From Baylisascaris procyonis (Eukaryota > Nematoda > Chromadorea > Rhabditida > Ascarididae): DNA of 64,000 nt. The translations under genes were made by a program, and so were the position numbers. Under the pieces are notes generated by a model. The model saw only the letters and a list, made by a program, of their open reading frames with translations. It had not been told where the DNA came from and ran no database searches. Below are positions 1-11,434 of the stretch, piece after piece. The number at the start of each line of letters is the position of its first letter. The first letter of the stretch is position 1. The DNA lies in the NCBI GenBank assembly GCA_037389465.1, contig JAZARR010000171.1, forward strand, positions 2,046,001 to 2,110,000, written 5' to 3'.

Positions 1-107
1 ATTTCTAAAATATCCTTGATTTGATGCTTTAGACGAGAATTTGAATGAACCACTTCGCAATGAGTGTTAGAGAAATTGTGCGATTGGTGTTTTTGAAGAG
101 TTCATTC

Positions 108-109
<2 letters not shown>

Positions 110-197
<88 letters not shown>
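110..197. repeat. (AT)n microsatellite
   Basis: An uninterrupted alternating AT tract of about 88 bp. The open frames across it, which read as alternating Tyr and Ile, are an artefact of the repeat. Confidence 0.98.
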
Positions 198-201
<4 letters not shown>

Positions 202-3200
202 GCTGAAAATTTCTTTGCAAAACGGCTCACTGATACGTTTGAAGAGCGCATAAAGTTAAATTTACGTAGTGCGACTGTATATATACGGTCGATGATAAAG
301 AAAAGTGGAACGGAATAAATTCAAAAGAAGAGTAAAGCAATAAAATGAAGGTGCCTAAAGAAGGAAATTCGCCATTAGTAAATTCGCGGTGTTATCCACC
401 TCTCAGGATGAATTTGAGATCGAGTTAGCTTCTAAATCGCCAAAACAATATAACAATGCTTGCCTTGCTGCCGTCCTCGGTTGCAATACGGAATCAGAGA
501 AAAACTGAGGCTATGTGGATTATGGATGAGTGGATGACGTGGATGATGTAAATGACGTAGATGAAGCGGAACTATAAATTTAGTGGACGTGTTGATTCCT
601 AGCACCTATCTCTGCACACAGCATAAATCGTGTTTTCTCACCTCGAGTCACATCCTATTACACATACTTATGTCTTTGTTCTGTAGCAATTCACACTATC
701 ATATGATTCGAAAGCCCACAAATTGCTATCAAAGAATATTTGCATTGCAACGAATGCAATAGGACAGAACGATTGGAAAGAGCAACGAAAGCAGCACAAA
801 TACTATTCGTTCACATGCATCAATGCATTACTGTCCCTTCGATATTACCGCTTGAAAATCACTGAATTTGAAATAACGAAACGTTGTGTGTCTAGCGCTC
901 ACTAGCATGAATTCTATGCCAACTTTGAAAACAACCTGTCACCTCTGAAGGATGCAATGTACAACTGGTCTAGTTGCACTCTACGATATATGAAGTGGAG
1001 AGATGGTTATTGCATAGATGATATATCTTTATTCTTTTTATTTATTCATCCCTTTACTTAATTATCCTTTTATTTGCGCATTTAATTGTCATTTCATCGC
1101 CTAGCTAGAGCCAATGCAACAGTATACAGAAACTTGCATTTACTTGTCTCTCATGAATTTGTCTGCAATAATGGCTGATTTATAGTATATAATGGAAGTG
1201 CCACCTTTACATGGTTACTTATAAATGTTTCTTTATATTACGGTTGAGATGAAATGGGAATTTTTTGCCAGTTCATTGAAAATAATTTGCTAGCTTTCAC
1301 CATATACCTTACGTTCATTAGTTTTTCTGATGGGAAAAGAGATGAAAGCAGATTTCATTCTCTTACATCAGCTAAATATAACTAATTCAAAAATGCCAAC
1401 ACAAAACTGCTAACCAGATTAAATTCCATTCATCGTACAATCAGATAAAGGAAGTTCGCGAAACAATACTCTAAATGTCAACCACATGCTATTACATTCA
1501 CATTGGAATTCTCGTTTTTTACGTCACTTTGCATTTTCGCTTGCGATAGCTTCTTTTTTGTGCTCATGCGCATATATCTTGTATATGGTTGGCAATTTTA
1601 ACTCGGAAACCACAAAAGAAAGAGTAATGAAATTTAGTACTTATAATGCGCGTCATAGGACAACCTTCCAAAGTGTTTTAGAACGGAGCTGTGAAAATAT
1701 TGGTCGAAAAAAAAAACTTTACGTGCATTTTGCACCTTCAAATGCATTTGATTTCATAGCGATTAGGTGACGGAAAAACGAAGTTTTTTTTGGAAGGCTT
1801 TTACCGCCGCTCAGATCAGCTGACGTATGAAGTATTTATTCTGCATCAATATGGTTTAGTAGCAAAAAATTTTGCACCTTCGGTTGCTAAATGATGAAAA
1901 TGAGCAAAATGCAAAAAGCGCGCACTATGCCAGTCTTCTTAGTGCGACGCTTCTCCGTTTATTTCATTTTAAGGTGTCAAAGAATTATTCACTTTCAGCA
2001 CTGAGTGAATCCTTCAATTTTTAATGTCATACAGCTGCTATTCTGCAACTGTTAGCAAAAAATTTATTTGTTTGCGTCGTTGATTCTTGCCTGAAGATAC
2101 GCGATACCCAAACACATGTCTCAAAAAAGTTGGCAATGTTCTCAATCATGATCAATGAACAACATATTCATTCATGTTCACAAAATAATGCATTCGAATG
2201 ATTTCAAGGCTTAATTCGAACCTGACATGAGAAAATGCAATAATACCTGAGAAGTGATGCCAAGTCAGTCTTAGAATGCTTCATTGGCTTTTTTCCATGA
2301 ACTTCAGATTTGGATTTCTAATTTCTGTTTTTTTCTGAGGTTAACTAACCTTTAAAATCCTTGTGTTGTTTTATGGAGAAATTTGCAACAATTGTTTTAC
2401 TGCAATTAAGCTATTGCTAAGTTTTGCAATTCGCATGCGAATGCGGAGGATGTCCGCCCACATTGCAATCGAATGCGTTTCTCAGCGGAAAAATGTCGTC
2501 AATCAAATTGCCTCCATTGTGTTCCTCCGTTCCCATTCGTTTCACTCATTCGTATTTTTTCCACTCTTTTATTCACGCAAACAGAAAACTATTTTTGCTT
2601 CAACTCCAAAGATGAAAGTGCGATTGGATGGCAACCTTTAATATTCGACCAATCATGCACGTCCATAAATAGTATTTAATATGTTTAAAGCAATGAATTT
2701 TTCCACCTCAACTCCATGATATCTGATGAGTGGATCAAGCATTTACAAGTTGTGTTGAAAACTACGAAAAACTGAGGAACAATTTTTCATTAAAAGTGCT
2801 AGATTCATGTGCGCAACTTGAAATGCTACTTCATAAGTCGAAATATAAAAGTTGTCCGCCACGTCCTATCCGAATCAATAATAAAATACCCAAAAATAGT
2901 GTGCGGTTTTTTCCAAGCAACAGGAACAAACGGAATTTTGTAATGAGATTTCTTTGTTTCAGCTGAATATCACTAACATTTTAGTATGAAGCAATATTGC
3001 TTATTTTAGCTACAACACAGCAACGTAAATCTAACAGATGATGGAATTTTGACTGTAACTGATTAATTCCATTCTTGCATATCGCCGCTGCGTTAAGGAT
3101 ATGATATGGATGGTTATGGAGCTGACAAGGCAGGTTGATGGATGTGACAAGATAGGTTGATGGGGGTGACAAGGCAGATTGTCAAAACGAATGTCATGCC

Positions 3201-5775
3201 AGCATCTCCAGCAAGTTTCAGCACTTATTATTTACATTGTGGTATTACGAGATTGTCGCCAGGACAACCTGAATCTACTAAACCTTGCAATGTCAGAGGC
3301 TGACTTTGCTAGGTAGTGAACGGAAAACTGTGTAAATATCCAATTATCATCAGCTGCAAAGTAATGTAACAGTTTCGTATAAGAAGAAACAGTTATCCGG
3401 CAGGGATGGGATAAGGCCCAGAGAGTGATCAGAGAGTTTTTTTTTTCATTTTCTCCTTCATTTCCCTTAATTTTCCTTTCCACTTCCGCTCTTTATTACG
3501 TTAGCACATATTAGCTTATTATTTAGGACTAATTCATACAGTCAGCATTCGCTTATCCACAGTTCTCGAATGATTTATGGGTTTTTCGTATAGTTCACTT
3601 AATGGTCAAAAATTTGATATTTTATTCTTATCATGGTCTGTTCATTTTGTACAGCGCATATTCTCTATGCCATTTCGAACTCCCTTCGCCCGTTTTAAAC
3701 TAGCACTGTTGTCGTTTTTCTGCAATTGGAAAGGAAACATTTATGGCAGAGCCATTGCGAATAATAGTGAGCCAGTTTTTTTTGGAGTAATGCAGGAAGA
3801 TGAGACAAATCTGCACATTCGGCAACGGTTTTTGGTCACCAATACTTCTTATATGTCACTGAATTAGTCCGATTGCATGGGACGTTAAACGACCAAAGAT
3901 CATGGCCACAAAATTTTCAAAATGCATTCAACAAAGTATTTCTCCTGGAATAAAATATCTCTTTTCATTCGCCTCTTTCCCTTTCTTCTCTATCCTTCCC
4001 GCTTACAAGTAAGCAATGCCTAATGATCCTTCCGATTCTCATTCCTAGGAACCTGCTCATTATTGAACTGAAAACATTCTGAAGTTAGCCTTATGCGATG
4101 GGTTGGCAAACTTTCGACTGATACTGCAAAATGTTGATATTAATTCCTTTTTCTTTTTTTTGAAATGAGCAATTGAAGTGGTAAATTTCCATTTGTATAT
4201 ATCTGTACATTGCTTTCACGGAACCTTGCAAATCATTTAATGAATTCATGCAACTTTTGCTGCCAGTTTCTTGCATATCTATTGCTTTCACTCATTATAT
4301 GCTTTTATAAAGGAACTAATCACTATTTGTGACATAGCGTTACGAATATTGAAAATTTCCAGGCAACGAAGTTTGGGAGCTTTAATTTTCACTATTAGCA
4401 ACTTATCAAAATTAATCAACCAAACTATGAAATTCTATTCCAAGGAGAGAGAAGGTTTCATATGGTTGCAATGCATTTTTTTTTTTAATTGCAAAGCGTT
4501 CTCACCATTTATTTTTTCAAAACTTTTACTCGTTTTCATCACGTCACCTAATTAGCTAATGTCATTTTCAGGATACCCTAGCAAATAGGCGTTTCATTGG
4601 CACATTATTTGAACTTCAAATTTCCCACGTATGCTTGATATTTTAAACTCATATGTGTTAATGATCTAGTTCATTTGTACAATATTTGAACATCTATATG
4701 ATGTGTCTTCAATATTCTTTCTTGTATGCTGCAATGTTCAATTGATTAAAAACTGATTTGACGATTGCTCAGCTAAACAGTGAGGTTGGAAATACATTTT
4801 ATTTGTGCATCATTTATCTTTGTTGTGAGAAGACTGGCACGTCAACACATTGCCTCTTATACATCCTTTATACCAGCTCATTTCGTATATTCTTTGAGCA
4901 CAATTCATTTTCGCCTTTCTAACTTTATCGTCCGAGCATGTGATATTCGACTTTACAATTTTGATTTCCTATATCATTTCCGCTTATTTTCCTATATGTT
5001 ATCTTCCGCTCATATGTCTATGTTTCGAATAAATTCCCACTAAAAATTACCATATCGCTGACGACTTAACAATGATCTATTCGATTCATTTTAACAATCT
5101 AGTTATTCCTTTCGCAATATGACTGAATAAATCGTTTTGAAACTTGCATTTTATTTTCTTCAGTTCTATTCTTATTCATTGAGTTATAGATGAAGCTGTA
5201 CTTTTTGTGTAAAGAAGTAAGCACATCGGCTATTCGTTTGAATCAATGCCCTCTAAAGTATTATTTAACGATACCGTCGAATTGCATCGTTGAACGATGC
5301 TCAATTGTGCTTCCCTCGCTCAACAAGTTGCACTTCCTCTATCTTTTTGATGATTCTTGATGCTGCGTTTATATGTTTTTATGGGAAATGCTTCGCTAAC
5401 TATGATTCATCAACAAAAATTCGCATAATCCAATGTAACCACATAGTCGACATTTTTGAGTAAATGTTACGGAAGGGGGAAGGAGTAAGAAGTGAGAGTA
5501 AATAGGCAAATGGAAAGGGAGGAAGTATGCAGACCATTTTCTTCCTGAAGTCTAAAAATGGGAAATGAAATAGAGGCAAAGCAGCTAAATGAAATTATTT
5601 AGCAGTGTTCAAAAAATTCCAATGAACTAATTAATACTTTGAATTCACAAATTCAACCCCTCTGAAATTTCTATGAACTGTTACTTCGCATATACTTAAA
5701 AAAAGATATGAAAATAAATTCTCGAATTCTCCTTGTTGATCTAATCTATTGTGCATAGGTGTAGGAGGAAATTTT
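198..5775. other. AT-rich non-coding stretch
   Basis: No gene could be supported here. Open frames are short (up to about 100 codons), rich in Phe, Ser, Ile and Leu as expected from AT-rich DNA, and lack recognisable domains or consistent splice joins. Homopolymer A and T runs are common. Confidence 0.6.
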
Positions 5776-5803
5776 GGGGGAATTTGGGGGGCGGGGAGGG
5801 GGG
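5776..5803 (+). other. G-quadruplex motif
   Basis: Four G runs of 5, 6, 4 and 6 bases are separated by loops of 5, 1 and 1 bases on the plus strand. This fits the canonical intramolecular quadruplex pattern with short loops and stands out sharply from the AT-rich surroundings. Confidence 0.8.
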
Positions 5804-8410
5804 AGAGCAAGAAAAAGGTTGAGGGCTTTTTCACAAGCACTGCAGATTCTGAAACGACGAGCGTCATGTGGCTTAAATAGCGTTTTGTGGAAAGCAACCT
5901 CCGACTGGCGTCATAATGACCTCTGAAATTCACATAGGTAGTCTTTAACGATTCACTTTACAAGTAGCACAATGTCTTTCTGTTTTTGAGATGCCGCCCA
6001 TTAAAGAAGTGATAAAAGCATCTTTTATTAGCGCTTCTTTGTACCAATTTCTTCATCTTTCGTTCGCTTGCTACTTAATCCTCCTCAGTGATAGTGTTCC
6101 TACTCTGATCACTTGTTATTCTTTTCTACCTTCTTCTTTGCAAATGTTTTTTTTTCATTCAAAAACTTTTCTTCCTTTTTTTCTCTGAGATTTCAGGAAA
6201 TTATGCGATCCCTTATTGCTCCATACATGTCTTCATCCTAGATCATTCTGCTCCGCTTCGTAGAAATGGGAATAGCAATTGAGAAAACAAAATCCTAACG
6301 ACAACAATAGCACTAGTGGCATGCTTGATATTTCGTCGTGTTTCTTTTCTATTCTTTCATGGCTCTACGAAACAGTGGACATGATACTATTCGAAACTCT
6401 AGCTAGTATGTTCCAATATTTTTCAATTTTTTCCAACTGTAAACATTTATTCATATATATGCAAAAATATTATTCATATATTTGAAAGATTCTAGTAAAA
6501 GAAAATGCCACTCATACTGCACTGCCTAGCCACATTTTAAAGAAATGTTTTCTCTCAAAGATTTGTGCCGAAAGTTTAATAGGTTATTCTGTCAAAATTG
6601 TTAAATAACGATTTTACACTTATTGTGTATTTCAAATTTAGCTTTATAGCGTTCACAATTGAAAATTTGCGTCTCAGTAGTTTCAAACATGTATTTGCCG
6701 ATTCTATTCCTTCCAGGTCGATCTCTGATCTTTCACTTGATTTCCACTCAATCGTTCGTGATTATAACTAGAACAAAATGTTGTTTGATGCACAATAAGA
6801 CTGGAAGTGAAATGGACGTTAAATTTCAATTTTTTTTTTTTTAAATTGGGAGTGGGCAGTGCGATGCGAGTGGTGTTTCATTTAAGTGAAATCTTTCATA
6901 CATATGAATAAGATTGCTGGTAATACAAGAATAGAATCGCTGTCGTCAATAGTTGATCAACGAAGATGCCGATTGCTGGTATGGCAGTGGTTCCCAGTGT
7001 ACATTTAAGAGGTACAAAAACTATTCCGATCTCGGCTATCTAAGATTAACTAATCGATCAGCGAATCTTGTATAAAGTGCTACGGTTCTAAGCAATGCCA
7101 TTTCTATGGCCAAATTATTGATGAGAGAGCGATAAGTCCTAGAATCTTTTCAGGCTTAACGAACTTCGAAAGTAGAACTCAAAAGCGAGTGAAGAGTTCT
7201 TTATCCACGCCCTATCGACAAAGATATCGGTATTTAATTTTTTATATTAAAGGAGTTATCCTCAAAGGTGCCATTTATTTCGTAATTGGACAGCATTTAT
7301 TTGCAGTTTTAAATTATATACCTCATTGATGAATGTTGAGAAGATTACAGCATAGGTTTATTTCAACATCAATTTCACTCCACTTAACTCACCTCAATCT
7401 CACTACTCTTATCTCAAACAATATGCCTAATACCAAATAAATGCATTAAATTTTATGCTAAATGTGAAGCGCTATCATCGAAGCGATTTATCAACTATAG
7501 CGTTAAGCGTATTATTTTATCACTAACTATGAATCCCTTAAAAGCAATAATGCAGATTTTTCTTATCAGATGAGTGATTTAATTTTTGCGCGAATAATTT
7601 GCATATTATAAGGCAAATCATCTAACTATTTGTTATTTTTTCCACTTATGTGTTAGGTGCATTTGATGAATTGAAAATTTATGACTTTTTTAGAGGATTT
7701 CTATCACTTTTAGCTGATTTTCAATGAGAATCAAATTAGGGAAAGCTTATTTATGAATCCTTATATTATTATTTTTTAATGACCCTTATATTATTATTTT
7801 ATATAAAAAGAGTGAAATGAGAAGCCGTTCCCCGAGCCGTATTTTTAGTGTTAGTTCCAGTGCTTGTTAAGATGAGGACATTGAGCCCATCGCGGCGAAA
7901 GGTTCAATAAGCACATTCTTCTCGCTGCAATAACATGATAATTGTAGTGGTAAAAGAAAGGTGACTATTCCTTTCAAGGGACTCTCTGAAGTATTGACAG
8001 CCATTTGATGATTTTTTTAGACCCTTGAGGGGAAAACTGTAGCAGTTTGAAGCTCTTAATGCTAGAAAACCCTAGATACTGCTTTATGAAAATGGTTGAG
8101 AAAATGCAAGAAGAGTGCGCGAGATGTTCGCTTTCACGAGCTTTCACCATAAGACAAATAAAGTTTGCAGAATAATATTTGCATATTTCTAGTGGTCAAA
8201 CCGGCCATCCAACCAGTATAACATAAGATGAGCAAACAGCCACACACACTCACACACTCACAGGATATCACTCAAACAACTTTGTAGAGGAACTTTTTAA
8301 GCACTTCTGCAAAGAGTTACAATCGATTTTTGCGATGAATCTGTGTGGTGCTTTCTCTCCACAAACTTCTTTGAATGAAAATCCAATAGAATCTGATACT
8401 TCAACAGCAG
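5804..8410. other. AT-rich non-coding stretch
   Basis: No supported gene. It contains ordinary AT-rich sequence, a 12-base T run near 6830 and a short CA-rich patch near 8239-8262 just before the retrotransposon. Confidence 0.6.
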
Positions 8411-8415
8411 CAAAC
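8411..8415 (+). repeat. Target-site duplication, left copy
   Basis: CAAAC lies immediately outside the left terminus of the retrotransposon. The same five bases lie immediately outside its right terminus (11430-11434). A 5-bp duplication is the usual size for Ty3/Gypsy integrases. Confidence 0.7.
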
Positions 8416-8682
8416 TGTTGTGTTGCTGCCGAGCGGACTTGAAGGTTTACTGTCGACTGACCGAAACGGTGCACCAAACCGCACCGGGTAACTGAACCAG
8501 CTGACTGAACTGAGGAACACGAAAAACCACCAATATATCAGAGTCAACGCATATAACAGCGAACGGGTTTGAAGCATGCAGACAACCAGGGAAAAGGCGC
8601 AATATAATAGAGCAGAGAAGAACAGATATCACTGAGGCTGATATATGCAAATTAAGTCGTAGCGCGGTCGTTCACCACAACA
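8416..8682 (-). repeat. 3-prime LTR, complete (267 bp)
   Basis: The LTR begins TGTTGTG and ends CACAACA on the minus strand, a perfect 7-bp terminal inverted repeat with canonical TG and CA ends. It abuts the polypurine tract. Bases 8416-8648 match 11064-11296 with three differences (at 8449, 8472 and near 8588). Confidence 0.9.
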
Positions 8683-8693
8683 CCTCCCCTTTC
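8683..8693 (-). other. Polypurine tract
   Basis: An 11-base purine run, GAAAGGGGAGG on the minus strand, ends exactly where the LTR begins. This is the expected position of the plus-strand primer for reverse transcription and fixes the LTR start. Confidence 0.85.
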
Positions 8694-9366
8694 GAGTTAC
8701 GAACGGTACGTCGTCTTTGTGGGATCCATATGAAGACGAGTGGGAGCGCGGCGAACACGCGTTGAGCGACGGAGGCATACCAACGGCGTAGGAGACTCTG
8801 GTACTGGATTTGCGACGCCGGTGTCAGAGTTGAATAGCGGCAGGTCGAATACGTCCAGTAATTGACCGAGAGTCGGCGTCTTTGTGCGCGATCGTAGCTG
8901 GTTGATGTGACGCGTCCAAAGAAGGTTTCCGCAACGCACAGAATACGTCGCGTTGTCGAATTAGCGTGCGACGGTGCCAGGTATCCAGGTACTTTTCGGT
9001 CCTCGATAATCTTTGGCATAAACGGTATCACCGACCTTGAAATGGCGGCGACGAGCACCGTGGTGACGATTGAACTGTTCTTCCATTTTAATATCGCGTA
9101 GTCCTTTGACAATATCGGTCTGCGGCATCATCAGATCGAGAATGGTACGCATTTGGCGTTCCAAGAAATTTTCTGCGGGCGATAAGTGGTTCGGTCCAGA
9201 AGGACGAGCCGTCGACCGGTATGCCATCAGAAAGGTCTGTAGTGCATCGACCGTCGGTTCCTCCCCCTTCAAGTTGAGGAGTGCACGCTTGAACGTATCC
9301 ACAAAGCGTTCTGCCTGATCATTGCTTTGCGGGTGGAACGGAGGGGAGCGTAGATGCGTAATTCCG
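8694..9366 (-). pseudogene. Integrase C-terminal remnant
   Basis: The minus strand encodes the end of an integrase catalytic core, with the typical HPQSN then AERFVDTFKRAL pattern that surrounds the catalytic glutamate region of Gypsy integrases. A basic C-terminal domain containing VYAKDYRGPK follows. The reading frame breaks near 8960. The rest of the tail, with the RHINQLR motif common at the end of Gypsy integrases, continues in another frame to a stop just before the polypurine tract. The N-terminal zinc finger and the first catalytic aspartates are absent because of the internal deletion. Confidence 0.85.
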
Positions 9367-9887
9367 TGATTGGTGGGGGACAGCACATCTGCGGCCAGCA
9401 GATGGTCGATCTCCTGTGAGATGCGAGATTGAGCAGCATACGGAACAGGGCGGCTTTTTCGGAAAATAGGCTTTGCGTCCGGCTTCAATGTAAGGTGCGC
9501 CTTAGACTTTGTGCAGCGTCCCAGTCCTGGCTTGAATACTGTAGAGAATTGCTTCTGTGGACTTGCAATGAGCGTAGAGCGGAGATGGTTTAGCGTCGTG
9601 GCCGACACGTCGCATATGAACCCTTCTGTGAGGCTTCGGAAGAGGGGTTCATTTTGGGCTATCCAGTCGATGCCAAGAAGTGACTGGGTATCCGCGACAT
9701 GGCAGTTTCCTCGTCCTTTGTATCCATCGATTTCGAAGTCGCACTCAAAATATCCTCGAACATTGATATTTTTGTTGTTGGCGGACTTCAGTTTGACAAT
9801 TGGTGGACGCAATTTTGGACGATTGATCGCGATCCAGTCTTTGACGCTGAGTAAAGTGACGTCGGCTCCAGTGTCGAGGCGCTTTTA
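9361..9887 (-). pseudogene. Protease and truncated reverse transcriptase remnant
   Basis: The minus strand encodes a retropepsin-like aspartic protease with its catalytic D-T-G at 9867-9875. The start of a reverse transcriptase follows, with the usual RPVPYA motif near 9440 and an EIDHLL helix. The reverse transcriptase stops after about 50 residues and runs directly into the integrase end at about 9361-9368, so the polymerase catalytic YXDD region is missing. The frame is shifted relative to gag at an AAAA run (about 9883-9887), just before the protease catalytic motif. This may be an indel or a decayed gag-pol frame change. Confidence 0.85.
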
Positions 9888-10030
9888 ACTGTAACGCCGT
9901 TGATCTGGACTTGCCGGTAAATGCGGTTGATTGGCGCGATGTCTGCCATAGTGGAGGCAATAACTGTGACGTTATTCGCCTTTCTTCGCTTCTTCTTCGA
10001 ATTCTGCCTCTTTTTCTTGGTGAAGTTTTT

Positions 10031-10129
10031 GCAAAAGCTTTTCTTATGACCGATGAGTTTGCAATCATGGCACGCTTTGCTGAGGAAGTTGCAGTCTTTT
10101 TCACAGTGTAGACTGCCACAACGGAAACA
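10031..10129 (-). other. Gag CCHC zinc knuckles
   Basis: Two Cys-Cys-His-Cys motifs sit 6 residues apart in a Lys-rich context, the nucleic-acid-binding nucleocapsid part of Gag. The upstream one has a shortened Cys-to-His spacing. Confidence 0.85.
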
Positions 10130-10972
10130 GGGTGAAGGCGGGTTCCGTGTGCGCTTCTTCTTGGTACTGACGGCATTGATTTCTTGCTGGGGCGATGGTG
10201 AAGGACTGTCCAGGAGCCTGGCATCTTGTCTGATGCTCAAAAACTGCTGGATTTCGGTAGTGAGTTCTTTGAGTGTCGCTTGTGGGTTGTCCTCTATTTT
10301 GCGTAGAGCGCGAGCGCGAATATCAGCGTCTTCTGGAGTGTGGAGGCCGCAGATCTACACTAGACACTTCATCTGTTCCGGCGTGATGGCGTTGAATTCG
10401 GCCATCTCATGACGTCGATTAACAATTCCCGTATAGTCGTTGAGAGATTCGCCGTTGCGCTGAGTTCTGAGGTAGATATAGCGACGGGAAAAAACTGAGG
10501 TGTTGTGCCCGAACACTTCTTTCAGTGTCTTGACGGTGTCTTCGAAGGAGACTTCGGAGGCTCTCCTTGGCAGAATGTGGTTGGTGAAGCGCGCATACTT
10601 GCTGGCGTCCAGCTTCGAAACGATGAGACGGGCCCGCGCGGCGTCATCAAGCGCCGCTCCGTCTTTCGAAATGACATCTTCGTATCTGTTGAACCACAAG
10701 TCGAACGTGCCGCCATTGTCTGGATCGTAAGCGAACTCCGGCAGTCGTGTCGACAGCGAGTTTGTGATAAACTCAGCAGTCGATGCAGGGGGAGCAGTGG
10801 GTCCAATAGCGGTCAGCATCCGCTCCACTCGCTCCAATAGCGCCTGCTGCTGCCGATCCGCCAACTCCAGGATGGCTGCGAGCGCTCGTTGCTGCCGTTC
10901 CTCTTGAGCCTCGAGTATTGCTCGAAGAGCTTCGCTGTCGATCGTTGCTGACGATCGCTGGTCCCCGTTCAC

Positions 10973-11053
10973 TGCTGTTGATCCTTGCTGCTCGAATACT
11001 GCTGTCGATTCTTGCTGCTCGAATCCTGCTGTCGGTCCCTGCTGTTCGAATCC
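10973..11053 (-). repeat. Three 27-bp tandem repeats at the gag start
   Basis: Three imperfect 27-bp units (10973-10999, 11000-11026, 11027-11053) encode FEQQ-containing nonapeptides in the gag frame. The first unit overlaps the primer-binding site, so part of that site recurs in the second unit and, less perfectly, in the third. Confidence 0.85.
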
Positions 11054-11062
11054 TGATCGCCA
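11045..11062 (-). other. Putative primer-binding site
   Basis: One base inside the 5-prime LTR, the minus strand reads TGGCGATCAGGATTCGAA. It starts with TGG, complementary to a tRNA CCA tail, and contains the complement of a TTCGAAT T-loop. Spacing from LTR terminus to TGG is one base. The tRNA was not identified. Confidence 0.6.
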
Positions 11063-11063
11063 C

Positions 11064-11296
11064 TGTTGTGTTGCTGCCGAGCGGACTTGAAGGTTTGCTG
11101 TCGACTGACCGAAACGGTGTACCAAACCGCACCGGGTAACTGAACCAGCTGACTGAACTGAGGAACACGAAAAACCACCAATATATCAGAGTCAACGCAT
11201 ATAACAGCGAACGGGTTTGAAGCATGCAGACAACCAGAGAAAAGGCGCAATATAATAGAGCAGAGAAGAACAGATATCACTGAGGCTGATATATGC
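11064..11296 (-). repeat. 5-prime LTR, truncated (233 bp)
   Basis: A direct copy of 8416-8648 with three differences. The first 34 bp of the LTR (equivalent to 8649-8682), including the TGTTGTG terminus, are missing and replaced by the inverted copy described next. Confidence 0.9.
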
Positions 11297-11429
11297 GTTG
11301 ACTCTGATATATTGGTGGTTTTTCGTGTTCCTCAGTTCAGTCAGCTGGTTCAGTTACCCGGTGCGGTTTGGTGCACCGTTTCGGTCAGTCGACAGTAAAC
11401 CTTCAAGTCCGCTCGGCAGCAACACAACA
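11290..11429 (+). repeat. Inverted LTR segment (fold-back arm)
   Basis: These 140 bp are the reverse complement of 8416-8555 and nearly of 11064-11203, giving 140-bp arms separated by 86 bp. The junction shares the 7-bp microhomology TATATGC (11290-11296). At two diagnostic sites the arm matches the 3-prime LTR, not the adjacent 5-prime LTR. It ends exactly at the LTR terminus, next to the target duplication. Confidence 0.92.
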
Positions 11430-11434
11430 CAAAC
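11430..11434 (+). repeat. Target-site duplication, right copy
   Basis: CAAAC directly follows the right terminus and is identical to 8411-8415. Confidence 0.7.

Larger units (their letters stand above)
9888..11061 (-). pseudogene. Gag polyprotein remnant with zinc knuckles
   Basis: The minus strand encodes a Gag-like protein: a Gln-rich N-terminal part with a triplicated 9-residue repeat, a coiled Glu/Gln/Arg segment, and a capsid-like region starting LPEFAYDPDNGGTF. That region resembles the Gag domain of nematode Gypsy elements (family recalled as DUF7083, not checked). Two zinc knuckles lie at 10031-10129. The first is CX2CX3HX4C, one residue short; the second is a canonical CX2CX4HX4C. 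A single in-frame TAG at 10355-10357 interrupts otherwise continuous coding. The true start is unclear: the open frame extends back into the LTR to a Met at 11125, and translation from there would read through the primer-binding site. Confidence 0.85.
8416..11429 (-). mobile_element. Internally deleted Ty3/Gypsy-type LTR retrotransposon
   Basis: A 3.0-kb element read on the minus strand. In element order it has a 5-prime LTR that has lost its first 34 bp, a primer-binding site, gag with zinc knuckles, a protease, the first part of reverse transcriptase, the end of the integrase, a polypurine tract and a complete 3-prime LTR. Most of reverse transcriptase, all of RNase H and the first part of integrase are missing. 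Gag has an in-frame stop, protease is preceded by a frameshift, and the integrase tail is frameshifted, so it cannot encode its own enzymes. The LTR copies differ at three positions in 233 bp, indicating fairly recent insertion. The right end carries an extra inverted LTR segment. Local base composition is GC-richer than the host flanks. Confidence 0.93.

Noticed and set aside
29..220. Minus-strand frame of alternating Tyr-Ile
   Set aside because: It is a translation of the (AT)n microsatellite. The same applies to the frames at 49415-49685.
8268..8477. Frame beginning like the gag frame
   Set aside because: The similarity comes only from the LTR, which occurs at both places. Downstream it runs into flanking host DNA.
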